From Macrocystis pyrifera (lineage: Eukaryota; Sar; Phaeophyceae; Laminariales; Laminariaceae): a DNA stretch of 64,000 nt. The notes below the pieces were generated by a model. The model saw only the letters and a program-made list of their open reading frames with translations, did no database searches and was not told the DNA's origin. Shown one piece after another: positions 1-13,000 of the stretch. The stretch is from positions 13,905,427 to 13,969,426 of the forward strand of contig JASSKH010000010.1 in assembly GCA_031763025.1 (NCBI GenBank), written 5' to 3'. A program made the position numbers and the translations under genes. Each line of letters begins with the position of its first letter. Positions within the stretch are counted from its first letter, which is position 1.

Positions 1-129
1 ATATAAATATATTTCCCGGGCAAATCCCGCAGGAATTTCCCCAGCAATGCCCTGATGTAAACAGAGCAAGACTAAGAACGAAGGGAAATAACAGGCAAAC
101 CGAAACACGACAAAAAAAAGAAAGATAAA

Positions 130-476
130 TAACACTTTTTCTCTTTCATCACTTTACTCTCCAGTTTAACTCGTCGGAGGTTTCACCCTCAGCGATCTTC
201 TGGCCAAGCCGTGGTCCCGTGGCCACGAGCGTCATCCCTTTCCCCCCCCGGCACGTGACTTCTTTTTTAATGCGCATAGGGTTCAGGATTCCCGCTGCTC
301 GTCGATTTCATCGAATAATGTTTCTAACTCACACGCTCTCGCGCTTTCCGCTAATTAATCAATTCGTACGCAAGAAAAAGTCCCTACGAGTATGCCCTCG
401 GTGAGGCTCGAACCCAGGGAATTGATCTTGATAGGTGCGCGGACCACCTACCAAGCCAACGAGTACACCGGCACCA
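130..476 (-). repeat. tRNA-derived SINE, copy 1
   Basis: Read on the minus strand, the element starts with a tRNA-like head. It has an A-box-like TGGCTTGGTAGG and a B box GGTTCGAGCC near 404-413. A body follows that matches the plus-strand copy at 23228-23545 almost base for base. Shared body features are the GCGCGAGAGCGTGAGTTAG-like segment, the GGGAATCCTGAACCCTATGCG stretch, a C/G-rich run and a GTGACCACGGCTTG-like tail. It is a Pol III-type retroposon relic and codes for nothing. It is not a functional tRNA because the acceptor stem does not pair. Confidence 0.75.
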
Positions 477-1046
477 GGCAGCCGCAGCAGTTTGTGGTAC
501 AAGTAGCACATATAGATAGACAGGTTTTACCCACTAGTCGGGTAGAGGTTGAAGGCGATGCCGAAAAAAACGATAGAAGATCTGTAAAAAAAACGATGAT
601 AAACAACACAACATGAAAACGAAAGTTGAAACTAAACTGAAACAACATGTTTATTTTTACAGACTACTAATTACTACCTGGTACTGTCTGTGTATGCGTA
701 AATAACACCGGGAAAGTAGAGTCATTAACTTGAAAAAACCCAACAGGTATAGCTGCGAATTTGAGCATTTCGTCGAAACCTATCTTAGCAAGCTGTGTGT
801 CATACTTTGATCGCGCGAACTACGGGTTTTAGGTGGCCTCATGCGGGATATATAGCCCGAATACGAGGAAGACAAAACTTGAAGTTTCATATTTCGAAAA
901 ATGTGTGTGTATAATTAGACCATTATCTAGGGAATTTTCCGAAGAGCTCTAAGAATTGAGTTTTGTTGCCGAAAACCCGCGATTTGCTTGGCGGGACGGT
1001 CGAAAACTCCGGTAGACTCCTCAGGATGCTCCCCTTAAGCCAATTA
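477..1046. other. Unassigned AT-rich sequence
   Basis: There is no supported gene. Short open frames on both strands have no recognisable domain and no splice context. Homopurine and homopyrimidine tracts occur near 560-600. Confidence 0.5.
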
Positions 1047-1829
1047 TTATGCAGTCGGAAACGTGGATTGAAAATGCCGGTTCCCAATCGGTTATTTTTT
1101 TCCGACTGGATTGTGAAGCGCTACCATTTTTATCGTCCGTCGGATCGAATATGCAGTTTTTGTGTTTTTGCTGGAGCCGTTTGATGTAAAAGAGTGTAGC
1201 TTGACTACTGTAGCTCAAAGAAAAAAGGGTAGAGTAGGCGGAAGTCGGTTCGAAACTGCTTCGCCGTAAAGCTCGTGGGGTCAGAGCGATCTTCATCTTG
1301 CAGCAGCTGCGCCCAACCATACATACATGCTTAGGTCTCGCTTCTTCCTCGAGCAGCGTGTGAGCTTCACACGCGGGGCGTTCTCCTCCATCTCGTCCAC
1401 GAGGCCATCGCGGCGGTGGACTTCTTCGAGAGCCGCCAAAGCTACAGCCAGCATAGCAGTTGGCAAAAGGTCATCGATTCCGCGCACTGCGGCCACTGGG
1501 TGCTGACACGTGCCACTGACGGGCGTAGATAAGGATGTATCACGCTGACTCGCGGCGAGCAGCGGCAGAAAAGATAGCAGCCAAGCCAGTGTCACCGGTG
1601 TTGTGGTGTCGGGTTGTGTCGTACGTCGTGTTGTTGTGGCGTGGGTGTGTGATACTCGTATGCGGCCGGAATTTCAAACTTTTCCGATGCATGAATCCGA
1701 CTGGGGTGTTGGATCGAAAATTTCCTATTTTTCGACTGTCTGGTCCAGTTGAAAAAAATAATCGAAAACTGTTGGATTGAAAAGGCGTTTTTTCACCGAC
1801 TTTTTCAATCCATATTTCCGACTACGTAA
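1047..1829. mobile_element. Non-autonomous TIR element (about 780 bp)
   Basis: The left end (about 1050-1081, containing AGTCGGAAACGTGGATTGAA) and the right end (about 1795-1829) are inverted repeats of each other. The right end in reverse complement contains AGTCGGAAATATGGATTGAA. TTA lies outside the left end and TAA outside the right. This hints at a TWA-type target duplication as in PIF/Harbinger elements, although the two triplets differ. Subterminal copies of the AATCGG/CCGACT motifs occur near 1105 and 1725. No transposase frame is present, so it is a MITE-like derivative. Confidence 0.55.
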
Positions 1830-2291
1830 GAACTGGCCCTAGTTTTCCGAGAGCTTTTTTGAGCATGTTTTTGTTTCTCCAGAGTCGTAGTTTGTCTGTT
1901 GGTTCATTTTACTATAAATAGTCCTGAGGGCATTTTGACTATTCATCATTTTCTTCAAATATCCCTTTTTTCTGACCCCAATTTTGACAGTCTTATTTTT
2001 GACCCTCTCGAGAAAACTGAATGGCCGCGCCAAAAATCGAACTAAGTCTCTGGAGAAACGAAAAATTGTTCACGAAAGCTCTCGGAAAGCTCCGCGGAGC
2101 ATCCTGAAGAATCTCTCGGTGTTTTTTGACTGTCCGGCCGAGTAACACACGTATTTTGTGCCTGGAAACTCAGTTCCCGGAGCCCAAAAATAATTTACCA
2201 TAATAGTTGGTCTTGAAAAAGAATTAAAATAATTTCTCCGGGAAATTGTATGTACGAGGCCGGACGGAAACGGTCTGGATCGCGAGACTCG
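1830..2291. other. Unassigned sequence between two elements
   Basis: There is no recognisable gene. The motif GAAAGCTCTCGGAAAGCTCC near 2076 partly inverts a motif near 1849 and may belong to an old repeat. Confidence 0.4.
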
Positions 2292-2295
2292 CGAG

Positions 2296-3977
2296 TGTAG
2301 TAGACCCCGATGGTATAGAAGTAAGAGAAGAAAAATGCAGGACTGCATCGAAAGACAGCTTGTCTTGTTCAGGAGACTTTATGTCTTTGTTGTCGTGTTA
2401 TTCCCATTTATGATGAGAGAAAGTGGAGCAGTTCAAGAATGATTCGATTGAGGCTTGATTCGAGGTATCAAGCCCACTTTCCCCCTTCCATTGACCCGCT
2501 AGAAGGGTAAATACACTTGCCCGAGGAACTTTTCTCGGACGCTGGTATACTCTTTTCCTATCGATGATCATGACCAAAGGAGTAGCCAACCCTAGGATAG
2601 TTCTGTAGCCTACTAAAACCCAATTATCCGGGTCATCTAAGGGAGGTCTGTCCTAAAAACATTGCTTGCATCCTTACGAAAGCCTTAGTAGCACCGGCTG
2701 TCCTTTCTACGTGATATTCTGGGCTTTGATTCTTATTTACCATGGGAAACTTCAGAGCTCGAGAGCAATCTTCGGGTGTTGCAGGATTCGATACCACGGG
2801 CTATCTCATAACCACTCCTGCGTACAGCCCGATACTATATCATATCACATTTGCCCACCCTGGATAGTCGTATATGCAGATCACGACGGTCGATGGATGA
2901 TATCGGACTTTATCCGAAAGATACCGGGAAGGGAGGTCGAAGACGTGTCTATTCGAAACAACAAAATAAGGCTGTAGATTTCCCCACACCTCGTAGTGAG
3001 GCCTAGGTGTCACGGTCAGTGTTACTGTCAGAAACTCCCGCTGAAAGAGGGGCCAAAAATCGAAACAGAAAAGGACAGGGGCGGGGCAGGGGGCTCAGGT
3101 CGTGTCCTGGTCAACGGTGGGAGCGAGTCGCCCGTCTTCACGACGGGGCTGTCCCTCGAGCTCAGGGGCAGCTGTGTTGTCAGCACTGCGGCAGCAGCTA
3201 GGATCCCGTCGTTCGCGGGTCCCATGCTGTCGCTGATGGTACACACGTCTTGTGATGAGCGCGGATGGAGCCGCCAGGAGGGTGTCGGGGCGGGCTCAGG
3301 GTGCGATGGCCCGAAGGTCGAGGCAGGAGGGTCTTGCTGTAGTCCGAAACCGCTGGTAGCCGTAGTCCTACTGTCGACGCCAAGCGTAGTAGAGCTCGAT
3401 GATAGAGGTAAGGGAAGTGGAATTCAGGAACTGGCTCGGGAGGCAGTTTCTCTTGTTCAGGAGACTTCTTCCTTTGTTGTCGTGTTATTCCCCTTCATGA
3501 GATAAACGGAAGCAGTTTGAGAATGATTCGATTTGAGGCTTGATTCGAGGTATCAAGCCCACTCTGCCCCCTTCCATTAACCCACTAGTAGGATAAATAT
3601 ACTTGCCCGAAGAACTTTCGTCGGACGCTGGTATACCCTTCTCCTATCGGTGATCATAACCAAAGGAGTAGCCAAACCCTAGGATAGTTCTGTAGCCTAC
3701 CAAAACCCAATTATCCGGGTCATCTTGTTTTTAAGAGAGGTCTGTCCTCAGAACATCCCTTGCATCCTTACGAAAGCCGTAGTAGTACTGACTGTTCTTT
3801 CTACCGAGAGAAACTTCAGAACCCCGGGAATACTCTCAGAGTGTTCAGGGGTTTGATTCTTATTTACCAAGGGAAACTTCAGAGCCCGAGAATAATCTTT
3901 GGGTGTTGCAGGCTTTCATACTACGGGCTATCTCGTAACCACTTCTACGTCCAGCCCGATACTATATCATATCAACA
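2296..3977. mobile_element. Miniature LTR retrotransposon (TRIM-like), copy A
   Basis: Two long direct repeats flank about 535 bp of internal sequence. The left LTR is 2296-2849 (TGTAGTAG...CATATCACA) and the right LTR is about 3385-3977 (...CATATCAACA). They align over their length, for example at TGTTCAGGAGACTT, AAGGAGTAGCCAA and CCAATTATCCGGGTCATCT. The 4-bp CGAG occurs just outside both ends (2292-2295 and 3978-3981), a plausible target duplication. The first 220 internal bases match copy B (2850-3075 against 28108-28340). The rest, 3075-3384, is GC-rich and unrelated to copy B. No gag, protease, RT or integrase frame exists, so movement would have to be in trans. The orientation is not certain. 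Confidence 0.8.
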
Positions 3978-3981
3978 CGAG

Positions 3982-5514
3982 ACCATGACGACAAAAAGTA
4001 CACTCGTTCGCAGTATGCTGAGATCATTCAAGCGGAAAGGGTACGATGGCACGATGAGTCTAATTTATGGTAATTTTTTATCGACACGTTTCCCCTCTTA
4101 ACATGCGAAAGGGGGGTGTTAGACTGAAGAAATCAACTCGGGCGCTACTTTGCGGTTTACTCTTTGTTATCACCCGGCGTGATTCTTTTTCCTGCTGTCG
4201 GGTGGTACTGCATCTAACGAATCCGCTGATAGTGTACACGTTTTTGTTCGAGTTTTGGTACTATGTATCAACGTCAGGTGGTTTCTCGTGCGGGGTGACA
4301 TCAGGACGATGGGTAAGATTTGGTACACCTTGCATATGCACCCAGACAGCAGAGGGGGCTGATAAAAAGGAGGGTGCTACCGCCAACCGGGATAATTTTC
4401 ACGTTTTGATGCTTCCAGGCAAGTACCAGGGGGGGGTGACAACGACAGGGCGATTACATCCCGTAGAAAATATCCATAATGTTTGCACATCACTTAATTT
4501 GAAAGGGGTCATGGGGGGGGTAAACGCTAGTACCAGGTGTTGAGGCACGGCAGCCGGTGCCGGGACTGCAGACACTGTGGCGGGCGCAGCACTCGCTGCC
4601 GTGGCTGGCACGGCACACACTGCTGTGTCTGGCTCCTCGCACGCTGCTGTCGTTGCTTGAGGTGCAGGTGCCGCAGGGGGAGTGGTTTCAAGACGGGCGA
4701 AGAAACATGCGATCGCAGCTCCACTCGTGGGTTGGGGCGCGTCAGCAGGCCGTGTCGGGACAGCACAGACTTTCGGCGGCCACATACGCGTTCTGTCCAC
4801 GGCGATGGGTTATCCTTACGGAAGGGCCCGGCACCTCTTCAACGATGTTCTCCATGATGTGCGGTGCGAAAACCTACTTTAGTGTGGACCCGAGTGATAT
4901 TATCCTGTGTTTGGCTTGGAAGGCGCACCAGTACCGCCCTTGGGGTGATACATATGCTATTGTTTGGGTGGCGTACTGGCCCAAGGAGGTGATATCGAGA
5001 AAAAACAATTTTTGAACCCAGATAATAACCCTGGATTAATACTTTTGCAGTAGTTTTACTTTTTAACCACCAGCGGTGGTTTACTGTTGTACCATGGTAT
5101 CTACGAGAAAATAGTCTACGTCAAATACCGGTAATCCCTTCTAAACTGCACGCGCGCTTTTGGCGACAAACTACTTGGAACTAGTGTGGGGCATGTTTTG
5201 CAGAAATAGAAGACAAAACCACCCTTTTTTTTTACCGAAAACAAGAATAATCTCATTCTATATGCTATACATTAAAATTTGCAGATCGGGAGCAAATAAC
5301 CCTGCTCTACAACCAGCATTACTAAATAACGAGGGAACGGGGAAAAAGGTCAGACCCTTATCACGCTGGGGCTGCCAAAGGCGATATACGGGACCGAACC
5401 ACACGAGTTGTTTGCAAATGAACAAATGGCTTGACTCTCGATTTTTGACCGGAGAAGGCGGAAGAGTCAAAACCAAGGAAGCTAATACGGCAGTTGTGAT
5501 TGTGCCCAACTTGT
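3982..5514. other. No assignable gene; one alanine/proline-biased stretch
   Basis: Nothing recognisable is seen. On the minus strand 4450-4760 would encode an Ala/Pro/Val-rich low-complexity segment, and on the plus strand the same bases open into 4557-5015. Neither has a domain, splice context or homology to the second dioxygenase locus. I do not call a gene. Confidence 0.4.
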
Positions 5515-5764
5515 AGGTCGAAACATTGTTGTAATCAATTTCGGCGGCACCCCCAACGATATACACAAACGGGTTGATACTGCACGATCGAATTGTCATC
5601 TTATTTCAGAGCCGGGCATTCCCGCTGCGCGCAGAAGACAAGAGGTATTTGTCCGACAGCCGGCAGTGACGTTGTCGTTTAGGAGGACATTTACACCAAT
5701 AGAGCATGGAAATCCTGCAAACGACGTGCGGAACTGGGGCTAGGTTATCAATAGTCGAGTCTGT

Positions 5765-5947
5765 GTGGAAGGCGTATCAAAGGAGTATTCTTCATCATCT
5801 GTCGGTGTTTCAAAAAGACTGGGTGCAGAAGACGGCAACATACAAGTTCACTCGAGCACCATCTATCTCGCTCAGGGAGGAAGCCCGGTTTTCCACGTGC
5901 CACGGCGGTCACAAACAGTTGGCGAACCCAGCACCTTTTCATACTGA
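5765..5947 (+). CDS. Candidate terminal exon of an unknown gene (copy 1)
   Basis: The product is not recognised. The block 5515-6480 is homologous to 54425-55110, and both lie just beyond the 3' end of a dioxygenase gene. Within the block a plus-strand frame is conserved between the copies: VHSSTIYLAQGGSPVFHV here and VHSSVVYPALWGRPVFHV at 54682-54841, each ending in TGA at the aligned place. Several differences fall at third codon positions. A tttcag 3' splice site precedes a second conserved block at about 5610, as it does at 54500. The gene would be convergent with the dioxygenase. The upstream exons and the start are not resolved, and the frames drift by indels near 5810. It could instead be a duplicated 3' flank without coding function. 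Confidence 0.3.
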   Translation: MEGVSKEYSSSSVGVSKRLGAEDGNIQVHSSTIYLAQGGSPVFHVPRRSQTVGEPSTFSY

Positions 5948-7089
5948 CTCAGGGTCACAGAGTACCCGGTAGTTGGTATCTCCCCCCTGATCTAACCCCG
6001 TTCCTGTCTAGCCACTCTACCGCGCAGTGGGTCCAGCAGTACCAACGCCGGTCGAATTGCGTTCAGCTCATTCTACTCACTGCGCTAAGCGCTTTCTGCA
6101 CGGGCGTTATCCAACGTGATACACAATGGTGGGTGTGGAGTGCGTGCAGGGCCTGCTGCGTGCTCGGACGAATGGGCGTTGGGATCCGCGCGCAGAGCGC
6201 CGCCTCTACGCGCTTTTATAATTCTCAACACTTCCAGGCAAAAAAAAACGCGGGAAATCTCCGGCCGGTTCCTTTTTTTTCACGTCGACGGCTCACACAC
6301 TTCTGTTTTCCCAACATAAACCACAGTGCCTAAAAACGATGCTATTTTCGGCAAAGTCATGTCGGCCTTCGTACTATGTGTTAATAATGAAAAGTACAGG
6401 AATAACACTGATCGCGTGTGTTGAGTTAGAGCCGGCAGATTCAATACTGAGGGATTCATCTCTATAAAGGGAAGCAAGATGACCCAAGCGCCAGTCTGAT
6501 CCCCTGGCGGACTACTTCAATCTTGTTCGTGACATGCCCTGCCTGCTCACGGGTTCTACCGCGCTCGATGGCTCTACCCCCCTGGGCGTGTTCCTTCATC
6601 GCCGTTATTGGCACAGCAGCGCCACGCATACACACTTCAACGTAGGGGAGCATAACAGCTCTCGCAAGACATGTTCTTTACTCGGACTGCTCGTTACGTA
6701 TTTGTTCAAAACCTGTTAGCGACATCGGACTGCTCGTTACGTATTTGTTCAAAACCTGTTAGCGACATCTGACAATTATGCAGGAGCAAAAAAAAACGCA
6801 TGCCAGTGACCGACCATCGTACAGTACGTACAGGACACTTAACACGAAGACGAGGAGCGACAAACGCAGGCTGAGATTTCCAGGCAAGAAGAAATTCGGG
6901 TGTCGTTGTCCTGGAGTTAGTGTGCAGCGCACCGACTCTCAAACAAAAAGTCTTACACAAGCTTTCCTGTCTCTTAATAGATGTCCGGTACTGTACACTA
7001 ACAGAAAACAGTGAAACAGACTCCAAAAGGCGAGAGTGCCCCCCCCCCCCCTCCGCGGTTAGAATAGCGTCTGTTTGGGCTGTCGGGCC

Positions 7090-10000
7090 CTACGTAGCAT
7101 CCTGATTACCGTCGAAGTCCTGGTGCGTCTCCGAGTATCGGCCCAAGAGGTATTCTCCGCTTTTCACCGGCGGGTACTTGGCGGGGCTTCCTTCGGAGCA
7201 AAACTGCGGCAAACACACCACCTACAAGCAGTGCCACCCGAAGAAAAATATACCAGGAAGCAGTGCAGAGCGGAACACCCGAAAAACAGAGATGTGTGGG
7301 GACTTGCATGACTGCAGCAGTTTCAGTATTCGGTAGGATTCAAGGGGGAGAGGGAAGGGGGCTTGGGGTTCAAATTATCTTTTTTAATTCGTCGAGAGCA
7401 CAGGCCACAAGGAGCCCGTAACGACCTTGGGGAAATACGCGGGTACCACTACATCTTGTGAATCCTGGGATCGAAAAGCGCAACATCTCTCTGCTCAAGA
7501 GATCCCAATATCAGATTAACGCTTGCGTAGCCCTGTGCACAACTACTCCTTATCGACAGCATACAGTTGGAACCTCGCGGGCCAACAGTCGCGAGGTTGG
7601 CGGCTGGCCCTGCTATCAGCGGCATACGGTGTGATGCGAATTCAGGGTGCAATTTCCCCACGCGAAGGCGTAATGTGCGTATGAGAGTGAAAGCATTGGG
7701 GCCCCCAGTACGTAAGGGGAGAATCGGAACGCGCGCACGTAACGGTAAAGCATTGGTACGCTCAGTATGTATGGGGATAAGCCGTGCCATGCGGTTGCGC
7801 GTCCTGCTGGGCATCTACGCCCCGATTATTTTACCTCCGTCTCAAAGTTTGGTTCGAAGAAAAAGGGAATGCTGTACCGCTCGCGTCCCAGCTTGTTGAC
7901 GACTCGGTGCACAGTCGATCTCAGGTTGTCGTTGGTCCTGTAGCCATGTGTAAGGGCCGGTGGTCAGCAACAGGGCGCCCTAACGTCAACAAGATTGTGT
8001 TCGTGTGCGGGCCGTTCGACAACACGACATAGTGTCGTGGATAGGCGAATAGTGTACATGCTGGCACATGATTATTGAAATGCGGCGTTAGTGGTTGCTG
8101 TACGGCATGGGTGGAACTCGCTTACATTACCAAGGCACGAATCAACCATAACCCTATACCAAAGCCCATGCGGGCACGCACGGCCACTGCTGACCTCACG
8201 TCAGTACCGATACTTCCTAAACCGCGCCGGTACGTGCCGTCGTCGCAAGACCTTTTGTGGCACGATAGCTCTGTTGCCCAGCTGCTGCCGACCTCTACTG
8301 CCGGTCTCACTCTTCAGCTACAACATATATTCCGGGTAGACTTTGGAAAAGAGACGAAACTTCACACATACTACTGTCCACAAAGCTGAGAGATCAGATC
8401 ATACCCCCACTTCATGATATAACTCTCTCGGGGGAAGATACACCCCTGATTCACACGATCTGCACAATCTGATATAGTGTTTGTCTAGTGGGATCCATCT
8501 GCATGGCACGGCTCTTGCGCACACGCTTGTGCGTTGAAATCTGTGCGATACGACTGCTGCGCACGTATTTACGCGGTGGGTGGGATTTGTACGATACGAG
8601 TCAGACACAACATATGAAAAAGCAAACATAAAAACTATTTTCGGGGAACCAAAGTATTCGGGACCCATCATACACATAAAAACCTACATATTCCAGTATT
8701 TTTACCCTGAATATTTGGTCCTGATTGATATGGTTCCCCGGAATAGGTGATCTTGATCATGACTTTTCCAATGTGTCAATATGTTTAGATCTGTGCACGA
8801 ACAAATCTCCAAGAACAGGGTGAAGCATATACTGCGACAGTCTGATGAGGCGGGATTTTTACAAGGGTTTAGGAGGTTGGATCCCTGTACGAGCTGACCC
8901 CGGTCGAGAAATTGCCGGACGAGCTCACCCCGGTCGAGATATTGCCGGGTTTTGTCATAGGTAGACTTCAAGTTTCTGTTGTTTGCCCCCTCTACGCAGA
9001 ACACCTTCGTATGGGGAAGCTAGCCGGATGGAGACCGAGAGGTTACCATGAACGGTGCGAGAAAGCTGTAGGGCAAATTTCGTGTACCGTAAGCGTGAGG
9101 ACCGAGATCTTCCTCGCGGTCTTTCGGCCGATGGAAAGAAAACATGTCTAGATGGTCTACTGTAGGTCGTAGTCCGTCCGAGATATACGCACATACAAGG
9201 AAACATAAAATCTTCGTGATGAGGCATTGTGATTGTCCTCGTGGTACGGGCAGCTCTCACTTGTGCAGCCGCCGGGGGGCATACCATCAGGATACGCTCG
9301 GAGGGGCTTCCGTGTTCTGTCGTTGCGACCGTGTAAGGGCCACCACTAACGGGAACAAATAAGACTTAATTTGTCATTTTTTTTCATGAAAAATACGAGG
9401 TTGGGTCCCCTATCGGGAAGCGGTGTATTATTCCTAAAATTATCATGAATAACGCAGCACGTCACACAACGCCCAGCTGAGAACACCGGCGAGACTCAAC
9501 GAGAGCGAAGGCGTGCGTCGTTGCGTGCGCGCCGCCGCCGACCTCTGTGTTGTTTCGGCGGCGCAGGCATGGAACTGATCATTCTCAGGGTTCTCTTGGG
9601 TGGGCGGAGGGAGTCCTGAAACGTCAAGCACATCGACGGCGATGCAGCTATCGAGGTCTTTGGCCTATAAAATGGTTGAAAAACCTGGCTTAAGTTCGCC
9701 ACGAGTGTTTTTGGAGGCGCCACCGCCGGGATACGCTGTGCTATGGTCTGTAGCCGCGGGTGCGGCTGTTGCCCCGGTCGCCTCTCGTCGAGGTTCGCGT
9801 TTTATCACCTTGGTCGTAGTCATCGACGCCGCTAAAAATCGCGCCACGCTGTCCTGGGGGCGTTGACCCAGACCGTGAACATACCACGTCAATTCGGATC
9901 AACTCCAAAACTGGATTTCGATTGCAAGAAAATTATTTTCGGGACGTATATATCCGTATACCCCGAAATCATACTCTTTGATGGTGGTGCATGTTTGGAC

Positions 10001-13000
10001 AGATCAAACGCATTTTTCTTCTGAAATATTTTTCCAAGTTGGATATCTGTTCTTTTGATAGTATGGAGCCTAACAGGAATGTAGAGCGTACTTTCGACGC
10101 TGTCGGGGTTCCGATCGAATAAGGGCAAAGTGTTGCAGCAGTACGGAACAGCAGTAGTACTCGCTGTGGGTTCGGGAAAACAGCCACGGGGAGATTTGCT
10201 GTGTTGCGCAAACTCGCCCTTCTTGGCACCTAATGTGATTTGGCTAGTCTTGACAGTCCGTGGGTGCGGCTGTCCCCCTTTTTGCCGCTAAAACAAGGTA
10301 TGTACTGGTTTCGTCAGAATAGGTGTATGGGTGGGTTTGGCCCACGAAACACTGTGAAAGCTCGACCTATAGCCCTGGATACGCACACCCTACCCCTTTC
10401 CGCCAAAAGTATAGTAGGTACGCTGGGGGGTGCGCCGATCAGAGAGCCAGTCAGCTAGTCTGTCTCGCAGACTAGTTCGTCTGCACCTGTATCAGGATCA
10501 CTAAAATTTGGCAGCGTTACCCTTCCTTTCCCCTACTTTCTGCTAAAGCAACGGCTGAGGCAACGAGCGTCAAAACAACCTGCATGCAGTTGCTGAAGCG
10601 TGTGTTTTTCAGGTATCACTATACGTTTAATACTACCGCTCTACCGCCCTGCAGCACTCACCATCTCTGCAGCAAGTCGCCAAGGTTGCAGATGAAAGCT
10701 CCCGGTGTCGGGGGCACGTCACACCACACTCCACCAAGCTTCACCTGTAGCCCCGGCACATCATCCTGGTGGTCGACGGCGTGGGGTAGGCTTCATTTGA
10801 AAAGTAGTTCCATAGACAAGCTACTGTACGTTAACAACGAAAATAAGGGTAACACGGAGAATAGCGGGATCTCCGATTTGGGCGAGTGGTGCGCGGCTCC
10901 TGAGATACGCCAGGTAGTCCGCGGGAGAGACAAGCACTGTCAACCGGGGTCAGTTGACTGCTACAGTAGTTGCTGCGTAAGCTTTAGCTCCGCAAAGCTT
11001 GTAAGAGAATGACACTCAAGGCCAGTAGTGTTGATCATCGAGAAGAAGGGGAGGAGGAGGGAGTGACAGAGCGTGCGCGGCGCGAAGCAAGCTTGTCTCA
11101 ACTCGAACAAAGCAAAAAAAAACATAAGGGATCCTAAACCCTACATGTGCGGCATGACCTAAAACCTAGAACGTACAACCCACGAGTGAACTAGAACCAG
11201 GCTTTCGGGGTTACTTCGTAAATGCATGAAACCGCAATAGCTGGTACCACGTGGTTCCCCCGCATATTAACAAATTTTTCATATAACACACCGCACTTTC
11301 TGTACTGCCGTAGCACCGTGTGTTGCTGTGGTCCACTCGCTGCAGGCGACTGTGCTACCGATCAGCGCCTCTGTATAGGCTACTGACTATTTCTGTGTAG
11401 CATGGTAGTTATCCTTAAGAAAGAGTTGAAGAAAACAAACTTGACAGAAAATCCCCCACTGTCCCCAATTTTCATTTGCGCCGTAAACGTACCACAGTTC
11501 GCTGAAAACCCAGAAAACTCCTCGCATAGTTTTGTCTGATTTTGTTGAACCGTAAAACACGGCCGTGGCGAATCGTGAGGTTGCTAGGGCGCCAAGTGAT
11601 GTTTTAAAACAAAATCAGTTCTTTTCACAGGATAGAAAACGCACGAACTCTCCGTGGCAAAAAACAAAGTCCAACAACAGCGAAACTCGTGGAAATGTCC
11701 ACATCGTTTCGCGCGCCCCCTCGATAGCATCCCCACCTACGTCCTTGTACGCTCTAAACATGCCTCAACAACAAAGAAATTTTCTCCGTGAGAGCTGTTG
11801 GCCTTGAGGCTTATATCTACAGCCGAGTTTGGTGCTCACCGTGGCTAGCATGGTCATCATCCCGTAATCCGTGTGCGCTCCGGTACCCAGCACGCCCTTG
11901 TCCGGGTCTGAAACCTGACCGATCGCCAATACAAGACGCTATGTTTGTGTTGCACGGAAGACACGCATGCTGGAGTGCCCATCGCAAGCGCTACACATTT
12001 GACTCTTGACCATCACGACTGTTGGTCATCACGCACAATGCGCGCGTTTGAACGAAGGAAAAAATGTTGTTGCAGTACCCAACTTCGCGCACGAAACATG
12101 TATACGTCGAGTATCGGATGTATATAGCGCCTGCATGCGATGGCTTCTCCTGTTTATCGGAGATGCTTGCTGGCTGTTTCATCTTGCCTAGCATGTGTTC
12201 GACAGCCCGTGGGCCAAGCAGAGAGCCCAACCCTCTGTGGGCCGCGCGATATCCTACACAAGCAAACGGCAGCATCACCCCCCACCCGCCTCTGCCGGCT
12301 TCTTCGCTGAAAATCTGCCTATAACATTGATCGTGTCCCACCTCGGAAGAGTAATGAAGTAGCCGCAGTGCTGACATGGGCTTCAAGAAGCAGCCTTCGA
12401 AGAAAGAGGGGTCCAGGCCGAGGCCCGTGGACAACAGTCCGCTCAGCCTGATCCCCAAGGCGTGCATCCGGTTGAAATAGTCTAGCATCGTCGCTTTCCA
12501 TCTGAAAAGGGTCAGTGTGTGGCGTGGTGTTCCAGGCGCAAAACAACGGTAGACCCATCAACTTGGTTTTGTCAAAGTGTGGTGAGCTAGAGCTTTCGTC
12601 CTTCCCATCCCCAGGAAGATTACAAAACAAGAGTCACTGTTATTGCGCCATGTGTCACACATACTGGCGAGGCGCATACCCTTGGCTAGGTCACGATGTT
12701 CCGTGAGAGCGTACCCTCGAACAGCGAGACCCTCAACTTGCAGTGACCGCGCAGATGACCGTGTAGATGATCGTGAGACGTACGTGGCTGCCCACCTCCT
12801 CGACCAGTTCGTGTTCGTTCCTGTTTCCGGCCTTCCTGTCCCAACTGCCCCCTCGAGTGGGTCACTTGCAGGGTAGACCAGGGGGTCGCAACAACGTAGG
12901 GTATCCCTACTTGATAGGAAAAAACGTGTAAAGATAAGGTCTCTTCATGCCAAACTATCTCAGTTTCTTCGCGAGCATGCTCGCGTCTTTCATCGTTTGT

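Noticed and set aside
404-470. tRNA gene on the minus strand (also at 15390-15460, 23228-23320 and 53937-54010)
   Set aside because: A and B boxes are present, but no acceptor stem or proper anticodon arm can be drawn. Each is joined to the same repeated body, so these are SINE heads.
7106-7311. Plus-strand frames over the last exon of gene 1, with a Cys-containing pattern also conserved in copy 2
   Set aside because: The conservation is fully explained by the minus-strand dioxygenase exon. The third positions coincide in the two readings, and the minus frame matches the family C-terminus (KYPPVKSGEYLLGRYSETH).
12064-12324. Several 60-100 residue frames within introns of gene 1 and gene 2
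   Set aside because: None keeps its frame between the two paralogous loci, whereas the eight dioxygenase exons do.
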